Below, in pieces: positions 7,038 to 13,787 of a stretch of DNA of 13,787 nt. The position numbers and the translations under genes are program-made. The DNA is taken from NCBI GenBank assembly GCA_021809235.1, contig JAKBAG010000058.1:1-13787 (forward strand), given 5' to 3'. The notes beneath the pieces are model-generated. The model had not been told where the DNA came from and made no database searches. It was given only the letters and a program-made list of their open reading frames with translations. This DNA is from Acidobacteriota bacterium (GTDB lineage: Bacteria; Acidobacteriota; Terriglobia; Terriglobales; Acidobacteriaceae). Within the stretch, counting starts at the first letter, position 1. Each line of letters opens with the position of its first letter.

Positions 7038-7637
7038 CTACAGTTCGCGCCTTCCTTCGAGAGCGCGCGTCATCGAAACCTCATCGACATATTCCAGATC
7101 GCTGCCGGCGGGCACCCCGGTGGCGATGCGCGTGATGCGTACTGGCAGCCGACGCAGCAGCCCGGCGATCCAGTCTGCCGTGGCCTCGCCTTCCAGCGTG
7201 GGACTGGTGGCGAGGATGACCTCCTCAATCTGGCCGGACTCCACGCGCTCAATCAGCGAGCGGATGCGCAACTGCTCCGGGCCGACGCCGTGCAGTGGGG
7301 AAAGCGTGCCGTGCAGCACATGGTAGGAGCCGTGGAAGCTGCGCGTACGTTCGACGGAGGCAATGCTGGTCGGCTCTTCGACGACGCAGATCGTGCGCTG
7401 GTTGCGTGTGGGATTGGCGCAGTAGGCGCAGGGATCCACGTCGGTCACGTTGTGGCAGATGGAGCAGAGGTGCAGGCTGGCCTTGAGTGCGGCCAGCGCC
7501 TCGGCCAGCGCCCGCGCATCGTCGTCACTGGCCCGCAGCAGATGAAACGCGTAGCGCTGCGCGGTTTTGCCGCCCACGCCGGGCAGTTTTCTCAGCTCCT
7601 CAATCAGCCTAGCCAGCGGTTCTGCGTAACGCTGCAC
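7038..7637 (-). CDS. recR: Recombination mediator protein RecR
   Basis: RecR helps load RecA onto single-stranded DNA in gap repair, with RecO and RecF, in the cytoplasm. All 199 residues align with the family by eye: helix-hairpin-helix LPGVGGKTAQR (18-28), a four-Cys zinc finger (Cys58, Cys61, Cys70, Cys73 in CSIC...CAYC) and the Toprim domain with ICVVEEP (83-89) and ATSPTLEGEATA (143-154), where the usual Asn before Pro-Thr is Ser. The length matches the usual 198-201. The start is GTG, preceded by GAGGAG about 9 bases upstream; no in-frame ATG fits. It is the last gene of the dnaX-ybaB block, separated from ybaB by the metallohydrolase gene. Confidence 0.97.
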   Translation of the reverse strand: MQRYAEPLARLIEELRKLPGVGGKTAQRYAFHLLRASDDDARALAEALAALKASLHLCSICHNVTDVDPCAYCANPTRNQRTICVVEEPTSIASVERTRSFHGSYHVLHGTLSPLHGVGPEQLRIRSLIERVESGQIEEVILATSPTLEGEATADWIAGLLRRLPVRITRIATGVPAGSDLEYVDEVSMTRALEGRREL

Positions 7638-7692
7638 CTTGCCTGCTCCTCGTTCGGTTGTGTCCTGGTCTGCACCGAGTTCATGTGGGATC

Positions 7693-7715
7693 GATAGGAT
7701 CAGATAGGATCAGAT
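7693..7715. repeat. Tandem 10-bp direct repeat across the metallohydrolase stop codon
   Basis: GATAGGATCA occurs twice in a row (7693-7702 and 7703-7712) followed by a partial third unit GAT. The second copy contains the TGA stop of the minus-strand metallohydrolase gene. Such short tandem units can vary by replication slippage; no function is evident. Confidence 0.6.
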
Positions 7716-8675
7716 CTGGACGGTACGATAGACGATGCCGGTGAAGACATCCGGTGTCATGCCGCCCTTGCCCCACTTGGCATCGAGTGCAGCGGTGGGC
7801 TTGCGTGCAATGGTCTCCTGCTCGCTGAGGCCTGCCTTCTTCAGCCGTGCCACGTCCTCGCGTACTTTAGAGAGCATCGCGTGATACTCGACCAGTTGCG
7901 CCCGTGTGCCCAGCGGCCCATGGCCGGGGATGATGCGGGTCTGGTTATCTGCCAGTTGCAGCGCCTGCGCCGAGGCACGGATCATGCCGTCGATGTTGCC
8001 GCCCGAGCTTTCATCAATCAGCGGATACACGCCGTTGAACCAGATGTCAGCCACATGCAGGACGTTGGCGTGCTGGAAGTGGAGGAAGATGTCCGTGTCG
8101 GTGTGGGCAGGTGCATAGTGCTCCATGTGGATGCGGTCGCCGTTGCGCCATAGCGTCATGGACTGCTCGAAAGTGGTCACCGGCCAGGCAGGTTGCGGAT
8201 AGGCAGGCATGGACAGGTGCAGCAGGCCGATACTCTGTGGCGTGCGCAGCCGCTCGCGCGTCTTGCTATGCGCCAGAATCTGGAAGCCAGCCTCATGCAT
8301 GGGCTGATTGCCGTCCACGTGGTCCACATGCCAGTGGGTGTTGACCAGCGTGGAGGCCGGATCCTTGCTGATCGCTGCCAGCGCGGCCAGGATGCGTGGT
8401 GCTGCGGGCATGTAGCTGCTGTCGATCAGCAGCTTGCCGTCGGGCCCGGTCTGCACAGCCATGTTGCCACCGTAGCCCTGCAGCAGGTGAATGTTGTCGG
8501 CCAGCTTTGTGACCTGAATGGGAGTCCTGGCGGCAGCGGCGCGGCTGGAGGCGACAAAGTCTTGTTTAGCTGCCTGGGCCATGCCGCGGATGGGCTGGGC
8601 GGCAACGACGGCAGCCGCACCGGCTAGACGCAGAAATGCGCGACGGTTGGTGGGAAGATTCAGGGATGTGCTCAT
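7710..8675 (-). CDS. Metallo-beta-lactamase-fold hydrolase, Tat-exported
   Basis: Predicted zinc hydrolase of 321 residues with a twin-arginine signal (TNRRAFLRLAGAA, residues 9-21) and a cleavage region near GMAQA (31-35). The metal ligands are intact: H114-x-H116-x-D118-H119 (THWHVDH), His191 (APAHTDTD), Asp210 (HVADIW) and His252 (PGHGPLG), enough for a dinuclear site. These mark the broad MBL superfamily, which includes subclass B beta-lactamases, glyoxalase II, lactonases and the SoxH/quinoprotein-associated hydrolases. The substrate cannot be read from sequence. Its position between ybaB and recR is unusual, 84 bases after the former and 72 before the latter, all on one strand. The ribosome site is weak (CGAGAA about 9 bases before ATG). 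Confidence 0.9.
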   Translation of the reverse strand: MSTSLNLPTNRRAFLRLAGAAAVVAAQPIRGMAQAAKQDFVASSRAAAARTPIQVTKLADNIHLLQGYGGNMAVQTGPDGKLLIDSSYMPAAPRILAALAAISKDPASTLVNTHWHVDHVDGNQPMHEAGFQILAHSKTRERLRTPQSIGLLHLSMPAYPQPAWPVTTFEQSMTLWRNGDRIHMEHYAPAHTDTDIFLHFQHANVLHVADIWFNGVYPLIDESSGGNIDGMIRASAQALQLADNQTRIIPGHGPLGTRAQLVEYHAMLSKVREDVARLKKAGLSEQETIARKPTAALDAKWGKGGMTPDVFTGIVYRTVQI

Positions 8676-8759
8676 CGGTGGATTCTCGTTGACCTCGTGG
8701 ATTCCTCTGGAAAAGTGTTGCGTGAAACGGATGCAGGGGGGCGATTCCGGCCTGGCTCC

Positions 8760-9086
8760 TCAGCCCAGTCCGGGGAGATTGAGTCCGCCGATCAGGCCGG
8801 AAAGCTGTGTCTTCAGATGCTGCTCGGCCTTGGTTCCGGCATCGTTGACGGCGGCAACGATCAGGTCCTGCAGCATTTCCAGGTCTGGCGAGTCTCCGCT
8901 CAGGCTGGCCACGGCCGCCGGGTCAATGCGCAGCTGGAGAAGCTGCTTTTTGCCGTTCATCACGACCGTGATCGCGCCGCCGCCGCTGGTGCCCTCCACG
9001 TGTGTCTGGCTCAGCTTGCGCTGCACCTCTTCCTGCATTTGACCGGCTTTGGCCAGCATCTCCTGCAGTTTGAGTGGATTGAACAT
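8760..9086 (-). CDS. ybaB: YbaB/EbfC family nucleoid-associated protein
   Basis: Small cytoplasmic DNA-binding protein, usually a dimer, that coats DNA and is commonly encoded between dnaX and recR. From the ATG at 9086 it has 108 residues, matching the family's roughly 105-110. The N-terminus MFNPLKLQEMLAKAGQMQEE is the typical long helix, followed by the strand region GGGAITVVMNGKKQLLQLRI and a second helix region ending in a flexible Gly/Leu tail. GGGAGG lies 5 bases before the ATG and decides this start; the open frame extends another 47 codons upstream but that part is not protein-like. It is likely co-transcribed with dnaX. Confidence 0.95.
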   Translation of the reverse strand: MFNPLKLQEMLAKAGQMQEEVQRKLSQTHVEGTSGGGAITVVMNGKKQLLQLRIDPAAVASLSGDSPDLEMLQDLIVAAVNDAGTKAEQHLKTQLSGLIGGLNLPGLG

Positions 9087-9119
9087 GTCAGCCTCCCTGA
9101 TGAGCTGCTGTGTCGGCTG

Positions 9120-9178
9120 GCGACCGCCACAGTGCGTATTCGATTCCGATGGAAGATGGATGCGCCGGTGGCGGTTGC
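9120..9178. repeat. Inverted repeat in the dnaX-ybaB spacer
   Basis: ACCGCCAC (9123-9130) and GTGGCGGT (9168-9175) are perfectly complementary over 8 bases, with two more pairs beyond one mismatch on the transcribed strand and a 37-base loop. It lies inside the 110-base gap between dnaX and ybaB. No T-run follows in the minus-strand direction, so an mRNA-processing or stability hairpin is more likely than a terminator, if it is functional. Confidence 0.35.
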
Positions 9179-9196
9179 GATGCCGTTCTTCACCTG

Positions 9197-11305
9197 CTAT
9201 TTCGGGCGTAAATCGATGACACTGCAAATCTCGGCGTCAAAAATCTCAGTGGACTTCAAAACCAGCGGATGGTTCCTGGCCTCCTGATCGACACTGCCCA
9301 CGCTGCCCGCATTGGCCGAAGCTCGCGGAGCGACGGCGACGGACGAATCGCCCGGAACGATGCGAAAGCGCGGCGTGGCACCGGCCTGCGTGAGCGCCTG
9401 GCGGATGAGCTTTTCCGCATTGGCATTGAAGGTGAGCCGAATCATGGTCGGCTTTGCAGGTACCTCAATACGCAGCGAGGTGCCATCGGCAATCCATGCC
9501 GCCACGTCCAGCAGCGATGCTGCCGAGCTATGTCCGCCGCTGTCGAGCGCCAGGACGACGGCGGCCTTGATCGCTTCGACACCAGGCTCTGTCTCGGTAG
9601 CGGCATCGGAGACAACGGATGCAGACGTGGCTGGCGTCTCGGAATTCACTTCGATGCGCGCCGGTGTCCAAACAGGTTCCGTGGTCGGTTCGGTGATCGG
9701 CGCCATCAGTTGTTCCGCAACGGGAGTCACGACAGGTTCTATGACCGGTGCCGAGACAGCTTCCAGCACGGTTTCCGGCGTCAAGCGCGGAACCAGTTGC
9801 GGACCGGCTGCGCGAGCCAGTGCGCCTTCGGTGGTCAGCACGGTTGCGGGGACGGCCATTGGGCTCAGAGCTGCCTGTCCTGCGGCAGGGGGCTGTGCGG
9901 AGCCGGACGGCGCTGCCGGGCCGGAGGCAAAGGGCGAAAGCGTAGGCTGGGCGTGGCTGGCTGCCGGTTTGGCGGTGTGCCCTGGTGCTGCCGTTGCCGC
10001 GCTCGATACCGGAGCGTTACCGCGAGCCGACGGGGAAGCCGGTGAGCTGGGCCGGGAAGTTGCCGGAGCGGGAGTGGCTCCGGGCGCGTGGCCTCGCGGA
10101 TTCCCAGGTGAGTTTCCGGTTTGGGCCAGACCGCTCAGCACCTGCTCCATGGGCACCAGGCGCTGGGCGTGGACCAGCTTGAGCAGTCCCAGCTCCAGGT
10201 GGAAGCGCTGCTCCTGCCGGAAGCTGAGATCGTCGAAGGTGCGGAGGAGTAACTGCAGGTGACGCGTGAGCTCCTCTTCGCTGAACAGGGCGGCGGTGCG
10301 GGCGGCGCGTGCCCGCTCCTCAGCGGCAATCTGCAACAGCGGCGTCTGTTCACCGCCCAGGTTGGCCATCAGCGCATTGCGCAGATAACGGACCATCTGG
10401 CGGGCAATGGCGACGGGGCTGTTGCCGCTAGTTAGCAGCCGATCCAGCTCCTGCATCAGAACAGCACTTTCCCCGGCATGGATGGTGGCAAAGAGACGCT
10501 CGATGACGGCGTTGGGCAAGGCACCCATCAGCTCCCGTACCAGCGCGGCGTCCAACTGGGGCCGCCCGTCGCGCCGTGGGGCAGAGGCGATGGCCTGATC
10601 CATGATCGACAGAGCGTCGCGCATGGAGCCGTCACCGGCTTCGGCCAGCAGGGCAAGCGCCTCGTCCTCGCAGTCGATCGACTCCTGCACGGCGATGGCG
10701 CGGAGCTGGGTGAGGATGTCCTCAAAGCGCACGGCGTGAAAGCTGAAGTGCTGGCAGCGGGAGCGGATGGTCTGCGGGATATTTTCCGGCTCGGTGGTGG
10801 CCATCATGAAAATAGCCCACTCGGGCGGCTCTTCGAGTGTCTTCAGAATGGCGTTGAAGGCCGCATCGGTGATCTGGTGAGCCTCGTCCAGCAGGAAGAT
10901 TTTGTAGCGGTCGCGGGCCGGCCGCACGGTGGCCTGGCTACAAATGGAGCGGACGTCGTCAATGCCGCGGTTGGAGGCGGCGTCAATCTCAATGAAATCG
11001 AACGACTGCGTGGCCACACTTTCGGCATTCCCGCCGGAGGAGATTTCCCGGCAACTGACGCATTGCAGGCAAGGCTCCACGTCGGGCCGCTCGGCGGAGC
11101 CGATCTCAGCGCGGCAGTCCAGCGCCATGGCCAGAATGCGGGCGATGGTGGTTTTTCCGATGCCGCGATGGCCGGAGAAGATGTAGCCATGGGCGATGCG
11201 CTGCTGCTGCAGCGCATTTTTCAGCGTGCGCGTCACATGCTCCTGCCCTGCCACGTCGGCAAAGCGCTGCGGACGATATTTTCGCGCAAGAACCTGATAA
11301 GCCAT
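9197..11305 (-). CDS. dnaX: DNA polymerase III subunit gamma/tau
   Basis: Clamp-loader ATPase of the replicative polymerase, cytoplasmic. From the ATG at 11305 (AYQVLARKYRPQRF, the hallmark N-terminus) it has 702 residues. The AAA+ module carries Walker A GHRGIGKT (45-52), a zinc module with Cys64, Cys79, Cys82 and Cys85, Walker B LLDEAH (138-143), the sensor region ATTEP (170-173) and the SRC arginine-finger motif (182-184). Domain III runs to about 385. Residues about 395-590 are a long Pro/Ala/Ser/Thr-rich linker with PVVTPVAE/TEPTTEP-like runs. A folded C-terminus (about 595-702) follows, presumably for polymerase contact. I see no A-rich slippery site for a shorter gamma form. AGGA 4 bases before this ATG supports the start; 28 upstream in-frame codons are unlike the family. 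Confidence 0.96.
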   Translation of the reverse strand: MAYQVLARKYRPQRFADVAGQEHVTRTLKNALQQQRIAHGYIFSGHRGIGKTTIARILAMALDCRAEIGSAERPDVEPCLQCVSCREISSGGNAESVATQSFDFIEIDAASNRGIDDVRSICSQATVRPARDRYKIFLLDEAHQITDAAFNAILKTLEEPPEWAIFMMATTEPENIPQTIRSRCQHFSFHAVRFEDILTQLRAIAVQESIDCEDEALALLAEAGDGSMRDALSIMDQAIASAPRRDGRPQLDAALVRELMGALPNAVIERLFATIHAGESAVLMQELDRLLTSGNSPVAIARQMVRYLRNALMANLGGEQTPLLQIAAEERARAARTAALFSEEELTRHLQLLLRTFDDLSFRQEQRFHLELGLLKLVHAQRLVPMEQVLSGLAQTGNSPGNPRGHAPGATPAPATSRPSSPASPSARGNAPVSSAATAAPGHTAKPAASHAQPTLSPFASGPAAPSGSAQPPAAGQAALSPMAVPATVLTTEGALARAAGPQLVPRLTPETVLEAVSAPVIEPVVTPVAEQLMAPITEPTTEPVWTPARIEVNSETPATSASVVSDAATETEPGVEAIKAAVVLALDSGGHSSAASLLDVAAWIADGTSLRIEVPAKPTMIRLTFNANAEKLIRQALTQAGATPRFRIVPGDSSVAVAPRASANAGSVGSVDQEARNHPLVLKSTEIFDAEICSVIDLRPK

Positions 11306-11321
11306 CGCGTCCTGCTCCCAG

Positions 11322-11331
11322 TTGGATTGTA
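11322..11331 (-). promoter_or_regulatory. Possible dnaX promoter -10 (TACAAT) within a motif shared with the divergent gene
   Basis: On the minus strand TTTACAATCCAAC contains TACAAT (11331-11326), which would place the start of transcription about a dozen bases before the dnaX ATG. The core ACAATCCAA (11330-11322) recurs in the opposite direction at 11451-11459. No matching -35 was found, so this is tentative. Confidence 0.3.
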
Positions 11332-11447
11332 AAGGTTCAGTCGTGCCGAGGGCTGTGAGAAAAATGGGCGGGGAAGGATTGCCGGGCATCTTTGCGGTTG
11401 GAACCCGGCATCGAATGGGACGTGGACATAGCGGTGTGGCTTGCCGC

Positions 11448-11459
11448 TTGACAATCCAA
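11448..11459 (+). promoter_or_regulatory. Possible promoter element (TTGACA, with shared ACAATCCAA motif) before the DUF4136 gene
   Basis: TTGACA (11448-11453) is a perfect -35 consensus, but no good -10 lies 16-18 bases further on. The overlapping ACAATCCAA (11451-11459) is the inverse of the element next to the dnaX start, so it may be an operator or part of a -10. It is 70 bases from the ATG. The same 223-base divergent spacer also holds a 7-bp inverted repeat TGCCGGG/CCCGGCA (11380-11386, 11404-11410). Confidence 0.3.
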
Positions 11460-11528
11460 AATACAGAACGGCTGGTTGCGGCAGGGCCGGTCTACGGCTT
11501 CTTCCGGGAATCAGCCTTAGGAGCTTCC

Positions 11529-12119
11529 ATGCAACGGAACGCGATCTGGGCGGCAGCACTGCTGGTTGCCCTCCCCTGTGCGGCCTCAGCTGCCATACGA
11601 ACCGACTTCAATCATCATGCGGATTTTGCCCACTTCCATACGTTTTCCATTGGCAAAATCACCACCACCAACCCGTTGGATGCCAGCCGTATTCGCCGTG
11701 TGGTCACGCATGATCTGGAGATGCGCGGCCTGCAACTGGTGCCAACCGGAGGTGACCTGGTGGTCTTTGCCAAGGATCGGGTGAAGACCGAGCGCGATAT
11801 GGAAACCATGTATAACGGCATCGGCGGAGGCTGGGGCGATGGCTGGGCCTGGGGCGATGACTGGGTTCCGGACTGGGATGGCGGATTTGGCCCGATGGGA
11901 GCCGGCGACGTAACCACAACCGAGGTGGATCGTCGCATGGGAAGGTTTGTACTTGATCTCTTTCAGGGCTCCAGCAAGAAGCTGCTCTTCCGCGGGGTTG
12001 CCGATCAGCAGATCTCGTCCAAGTCCTCCAAGGAGAAGAAGACGCTGGACAAGGATGCCGATGAGATGCTGAAGAAGCTGCCGATCAAGCTGAAGAAGCA
12101 GGATCGGATGAAGATGTAG
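11529..12119 (+). CDS. Exported DUF4136 domain protein
   Basis: Predicted periplasmic or outer-membrane-associated protein of 196 residues, function unknown. A signal peptide (residues 1-21, ending ASA) precedes a short core that opens with IRTDFNHHADFAHFHTFSIG, the typical start of DUF4136. The Cys at 17 follows Leu-Pro, so it is not a good lipobox. Residues 98-127 are a Gly/Trp/Asp-rich insert (GGGWGDGWAWGDDW), with a similar but variable insert common in acidobacterial relatives as far as I recall. The C-terminal 35 residues are very Lys-rich. AGGAG 6 bases before the ATG decides the start. It is divergent from dnaX, and a small hairpin TGCCC-GCA-GGGCA (12130-12142) follows its stop. Confidence 0.88.
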   Translation: MQRNAIWAAALLVALPCAASAAIRTDFNHHADFAHFHTFSIGKITTTNPLDASRIRRVVTHDLEMRGLQLVPTGGDLVVFAKDRVKTERDMETMYNGIGGGWGDGWAWGDDWVPDWDGGFGPMGAGDVTTTEVDRRMGRFVLDLFQGSSKKLLFRGVADQQISSKSSKEKKTLDKDADEMLKKLPIKLKKQDRMKM

Positions 12120-12176
12120 GAAGCAGCCATGCCCGCAGGGCAGGACTGCAAAAGCGGCTGCCGGAGGATTGCCTGT

Positions 12177-12231
12177 GGGCCGCAGGGTGCCAGCCTTCCA
12201 CTATGCTGGAAGCAGAGGTACGCTGCGGCCC
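12177..12231 (+). repeat. Long near-perfect hairpin between the DUF4136 and TPR genes
   Basis: The 55 bases fold into one stem of 21 pairs. The outer part is GGGCCGCAG (12177-12185) with CTGCGGCCC (12223-12231). The middle is GTGCC (12187-12191) with GGTAC (12217-12221), including one G-U. The inner part is CTTCCA (12195-12200) with TGGAAG (12207-12212) plus G12193-C12213 past a bulge, closed by the loop CTATGC. The G86/G22 mismatch and a small internal loop separate the parts. No T-run follows, so it could be an RNA-processing or leader element, a weak terminator, or a dispersed palindromic repeat. Confidence 0.6.
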
Positions 12232-12274
12232 CTTGATGTTCAATCTTGATTCGGGGGGGCGCGATGTGGGACGG

Positions 12275-13138
12275 ATGGCTGGAATGGAAACGGTGTTGCG
12301 TGTATCCCGAAACCGATGGTTGCTATTGATCCTGCTGGCCGCAGTCGGCAGTGTGGCGCTGGCGCAGAGCGGCTCGGCTCCGCAGGCCAACCCATTCCCC
12401 GAAGACGGTGGTGCAACGGTCGGCAAGTACGCAGCCCAGGCAACACAGCCCGCAGGCACGCAGGCCCCGACTTCAAATGGGCCACGGACTGCGCCACCAC
12501 CTGCCGATGCCGCCAAACCGACAGCAAGCAAGGCCGCGCAGAATCCGTTTCCAGGGGAAGGTTCGGATGCCCCTATTCTTCCGGTGGGCCCGGGCGATGC
12601 TAATGCGGCTCCACGGCATGCTACGGACTCCCCAACCGTTTCGGATATTGATCCCGATGGTGACCCGGTGCGCACGCCGGAGTGGGACGATCCGGAGAAC
12701 AATCCGGCAACGGCAGCGCAGGAGCAGGAGGCCGCGGGCGGATACAGCTCCAGTAACGCGGGTATGCAGGATTGGAACACTCCTGATCCGGTGCGACCGA
12801 CCGGTGGAAAACGCCGGCATGGACGCGGCAGCCAGCAGGACGACACACCCGTGGTACAGACACCGGAGCAGCAGATGAAAGAGGATCTCAACGTCGGATC
12901 GTTCTATCTGGACCAGAAAAACTGGATAGCCGCAGAAAACCGATTTGCCGATGCTTTTCAGATGAATCCGGAGCAGACGGATGCCCTGTGGGGGCTGGCC
13001 GTGGCCGAGCAGCATCTGCAGGAGTTTGCCAAAGCCCGCCAGCACTATGAGCTTTTCCTGAGCTACGGCATGGATGGTCGCAAGGCCAAGGAAGCCCGCA
13101 AGGCGCTGAAGGAGATGCCGCAGGGCAGCAAACAGTGA
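12275..13138 (+). CDS. Exported protein with low-complexity region and C-terminal TPR repeats
   Basis: From the ATG at 12275 it has 287 residues, function unknown. The N-terminus is a signal peptide: basic RVSRNR, hydrophobic WLLLILLAAVGSVALA, likely cleaved before QSGS. Residues about 33-195 are low complexity, rich in Pro, Ala, Gly and Asp, with a repeated NPFP motif (ANPFPEDGG near 39 and QNPFPGEGS near 90) and a basic patch KRRHGRG (179-185). Residues about 203-270 form two TPR-like helix pairs (LNVGSFYLDQKNWIAAENRF and a second unit from about 236), so the tail probably binds another protein. The in-frame ATG at 12203 lies inside the hairpin and lacks a ribosome site; ATG at 12284 is an equally good alternative. 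It is 155 bases from the DUF4136 gene on the same strand. Confidence 0.82.
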   Translation: MAGMETVLRVSRNRWLLLILLAAVGSVALAQSGSAPQANPFPEDGGATVGKYAAQATQPAGTQAPTSNGPRTAPPPADAAKPTASKAAQNPFPGEGSDAPILPVGPGDANAAPRHATDSPTVSDIDPDGDPVRTPEWDDPENNPATAAQEQEAAGGYSSSNAGMQDWNTPDPVRPTGGKRRHGRGSQQDDTPVVQTPEQQMKEDLNVGSFYLDQKNWIAAENRFADAFQMNPEQTDALWGLAVAEQHLQEFAKARQHYELFLSYGMDGRKAKEARKALKEMPQGSKQ

Positions 13139-13193
13139 GGATCCTTGCGGAGCGGTGTGCGCTGCGAAACGGAAGACTTCAGGCCGGAATGTT

Positions 13194-13787
13194 TCAGGAC
13201 AGGAAGTGCTGCGTCCAGAGTTGCAGCAGCCAGGCGGGTTGGAAGAGCTCGACCAGAGCAGCCACAGCCAGAAAGCTGCCCAGCGGCAACGGCTGTTGGG
13301 ACCAGTCCTGCGATGGATCGGGAGAACTGGAGAAACTGCGTCGCCAGCGCAGCACCGCCCAGCCAAGCAGAGCAGCCAGACTGGCTGCCAGCACCGCGAC
13401 CAGAAATGCATCGATCATGGCGCGAAAGCCGAGCCAGGCGCCCAGAGCGGCCAGCAGCTTGGCATCGCCCAGCCCCATGCCTTCCCGCCGACGCACCAGC
13501 CAGTAGAGGAGCCGGATGAGCAGCACGATGGCTGCACCGGACAGCGCTGCCAGCGCGGCAAACAGCAGCGCAGTCAGGACCTGTCCAAAGATATGCCCGT
13601 AGATGCGGTCGGACCGGACGGAGTTACCCAGAGTCGAAAGTCCTGCTGCACGGAGCAGCTCCCCCTGCAGCAGGCTGAGCGGCAGCGGCCATTGCGTGGC
13701 GCGCAGAGCATGCCAGAGCAGCCCCATAGCAATGGCTGGAAAGGTGACGCGATCCGGCAGCCAGAAGTGCTCCCAGTCCAGCGCGGC
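13194..13787 (-). CDS. Type IV prepilin peptidase (A24 family), partial: N-terminus outside window
   Basis: Inner-membrane aspartic peptidase that removes leader peptides from type IV pilins or type II secretion pseudopilins. The open frame continues to the window edge, giving 197 residues of the C-terminal peptidase part. The first catalytic Asp box reads LDWEHFWLPDRVTFP (residues 3-17 of the fragment), and the second is GLGD (105-108) in EGMGLGDAKLLAALGAWLG, as the family requires. Several hydrophobic helices follow. The usual N-terminal methyltransferase part, with or without its Cys zinc site, would lie upstream of the window. It converges with the TPR gene, 55 bases apart. No other pilus gene is visible, so pilus or secretion use is undecided. 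Confidence 0.9.
   Translation of the reverse strand, partial: AALDWEHFWLPDRVTFPAIAMGLLWHALRATQWPLPLSLLQGELLRAAGLSTLGNSVRSDRIYGHIFGQVLTALLFAALAALSGAAIVLLIRLLYWLVRRREGMGLGDAKLLAALGAWLGFRAMIDAFLVAVLAASLAALLGWAVLRWRRSFSSSPDPSQDWSQQPLPLGSFLAVAALVELFQPAWLLQLWTQHFLS

Noticed and set aside
8678..8704. GTGGATTC direct repeat, 19 bases apart, before the metallohydrolase gene
   Set aside because: An 8-base repeat at this spacing is easily due to chance and has no other supporting signal.
9197..10200. Programmed frameshift site in dnaX giving a short gamma subunit
   Set aside because: No A-AAA-AAG or long A-run was found on the coding strand near the end of domain III.
9312..10262. Long plus-strand frame (316 codons) opposite the dnaX linker
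   Set aside because: It mirrors the Pro/Ala/Thr-rich linker; no domain or ribosome site is visible.

Overview
The window is a GC-rich chromosomal segment most consistent with an Acidobacteriota genome, probably family Acidobacteriaceae. This is inferred from gene content: a CRTAC1-type FG-GAP/ASPIC-UnbV protein, a DUF4136 protein with a Gly/Trp/Asp-rich insert, Tat-exported enzymes, and a stand-alone receiver protein of a type I associate with that group. No tRNA, rRNA, CRISPR array, insertion sequence or phage gene was seen. Coding density is high, with genes on both strands.

Layout. (a) 1-2939, minus strand: an ABC importer made of an ATPase with a C-terminal extension and a duplicated permease cut by the window edge. 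The two genes overlap by 4 bases (ATGA). (b) 2940-3547: about 600 bases without a convincing gene, holding several strong inverted repeats. (c) 3548-3922, plus strand: a single-domain response regulator. (d) 6998 to 3966, minus strand: a three-gene operon of exported proteins, namely a seven-repeat FG-GAP/ASPIC-UnbV protein, a Tat-type rhodanese-like protein with an unusual Cys-rich loop, and a Tat-type TlpA-like thioredoxin. The genes are 8 bases apart and then overlap by 8 bases. (e) 11305 to 7038, minus strand: the conserved replication/repair block dnaX, ybaB/ebfC, recR, with a Tat-exported metallo-beta-lactamase-fold hydrolase inserted between ybaB and recR. (f) 11529-12119 and 12275-13138, plus strand: an exported DUF4136 protein and an exported TPR protein, separated by a spacer holding a 55-base hairpin with 21 base pairs. 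(g) 13194-13787, minus strand: the C-terminal part of a type IV prepilin peptidase, cut by the window edge.

How the genes work together. dnaX and recR are standard DNA-maintenance genes. The cluster in (d) is the best candidate for an undescribed system: the proteins look co-translated, all are predicted to leave the cytoplasm, and two carry redox- or sulfur-active cysteines, which suggests an envelope thiol or sulfur relay around a secreted calcium-binding beta-propeller. Start codons were revised in several places (TTG for the thioredoxin, GTG for recR, internal ATGs for ybaB, dnaX and the plus-strand genes) from visible ribosome binding sites and domain starts.
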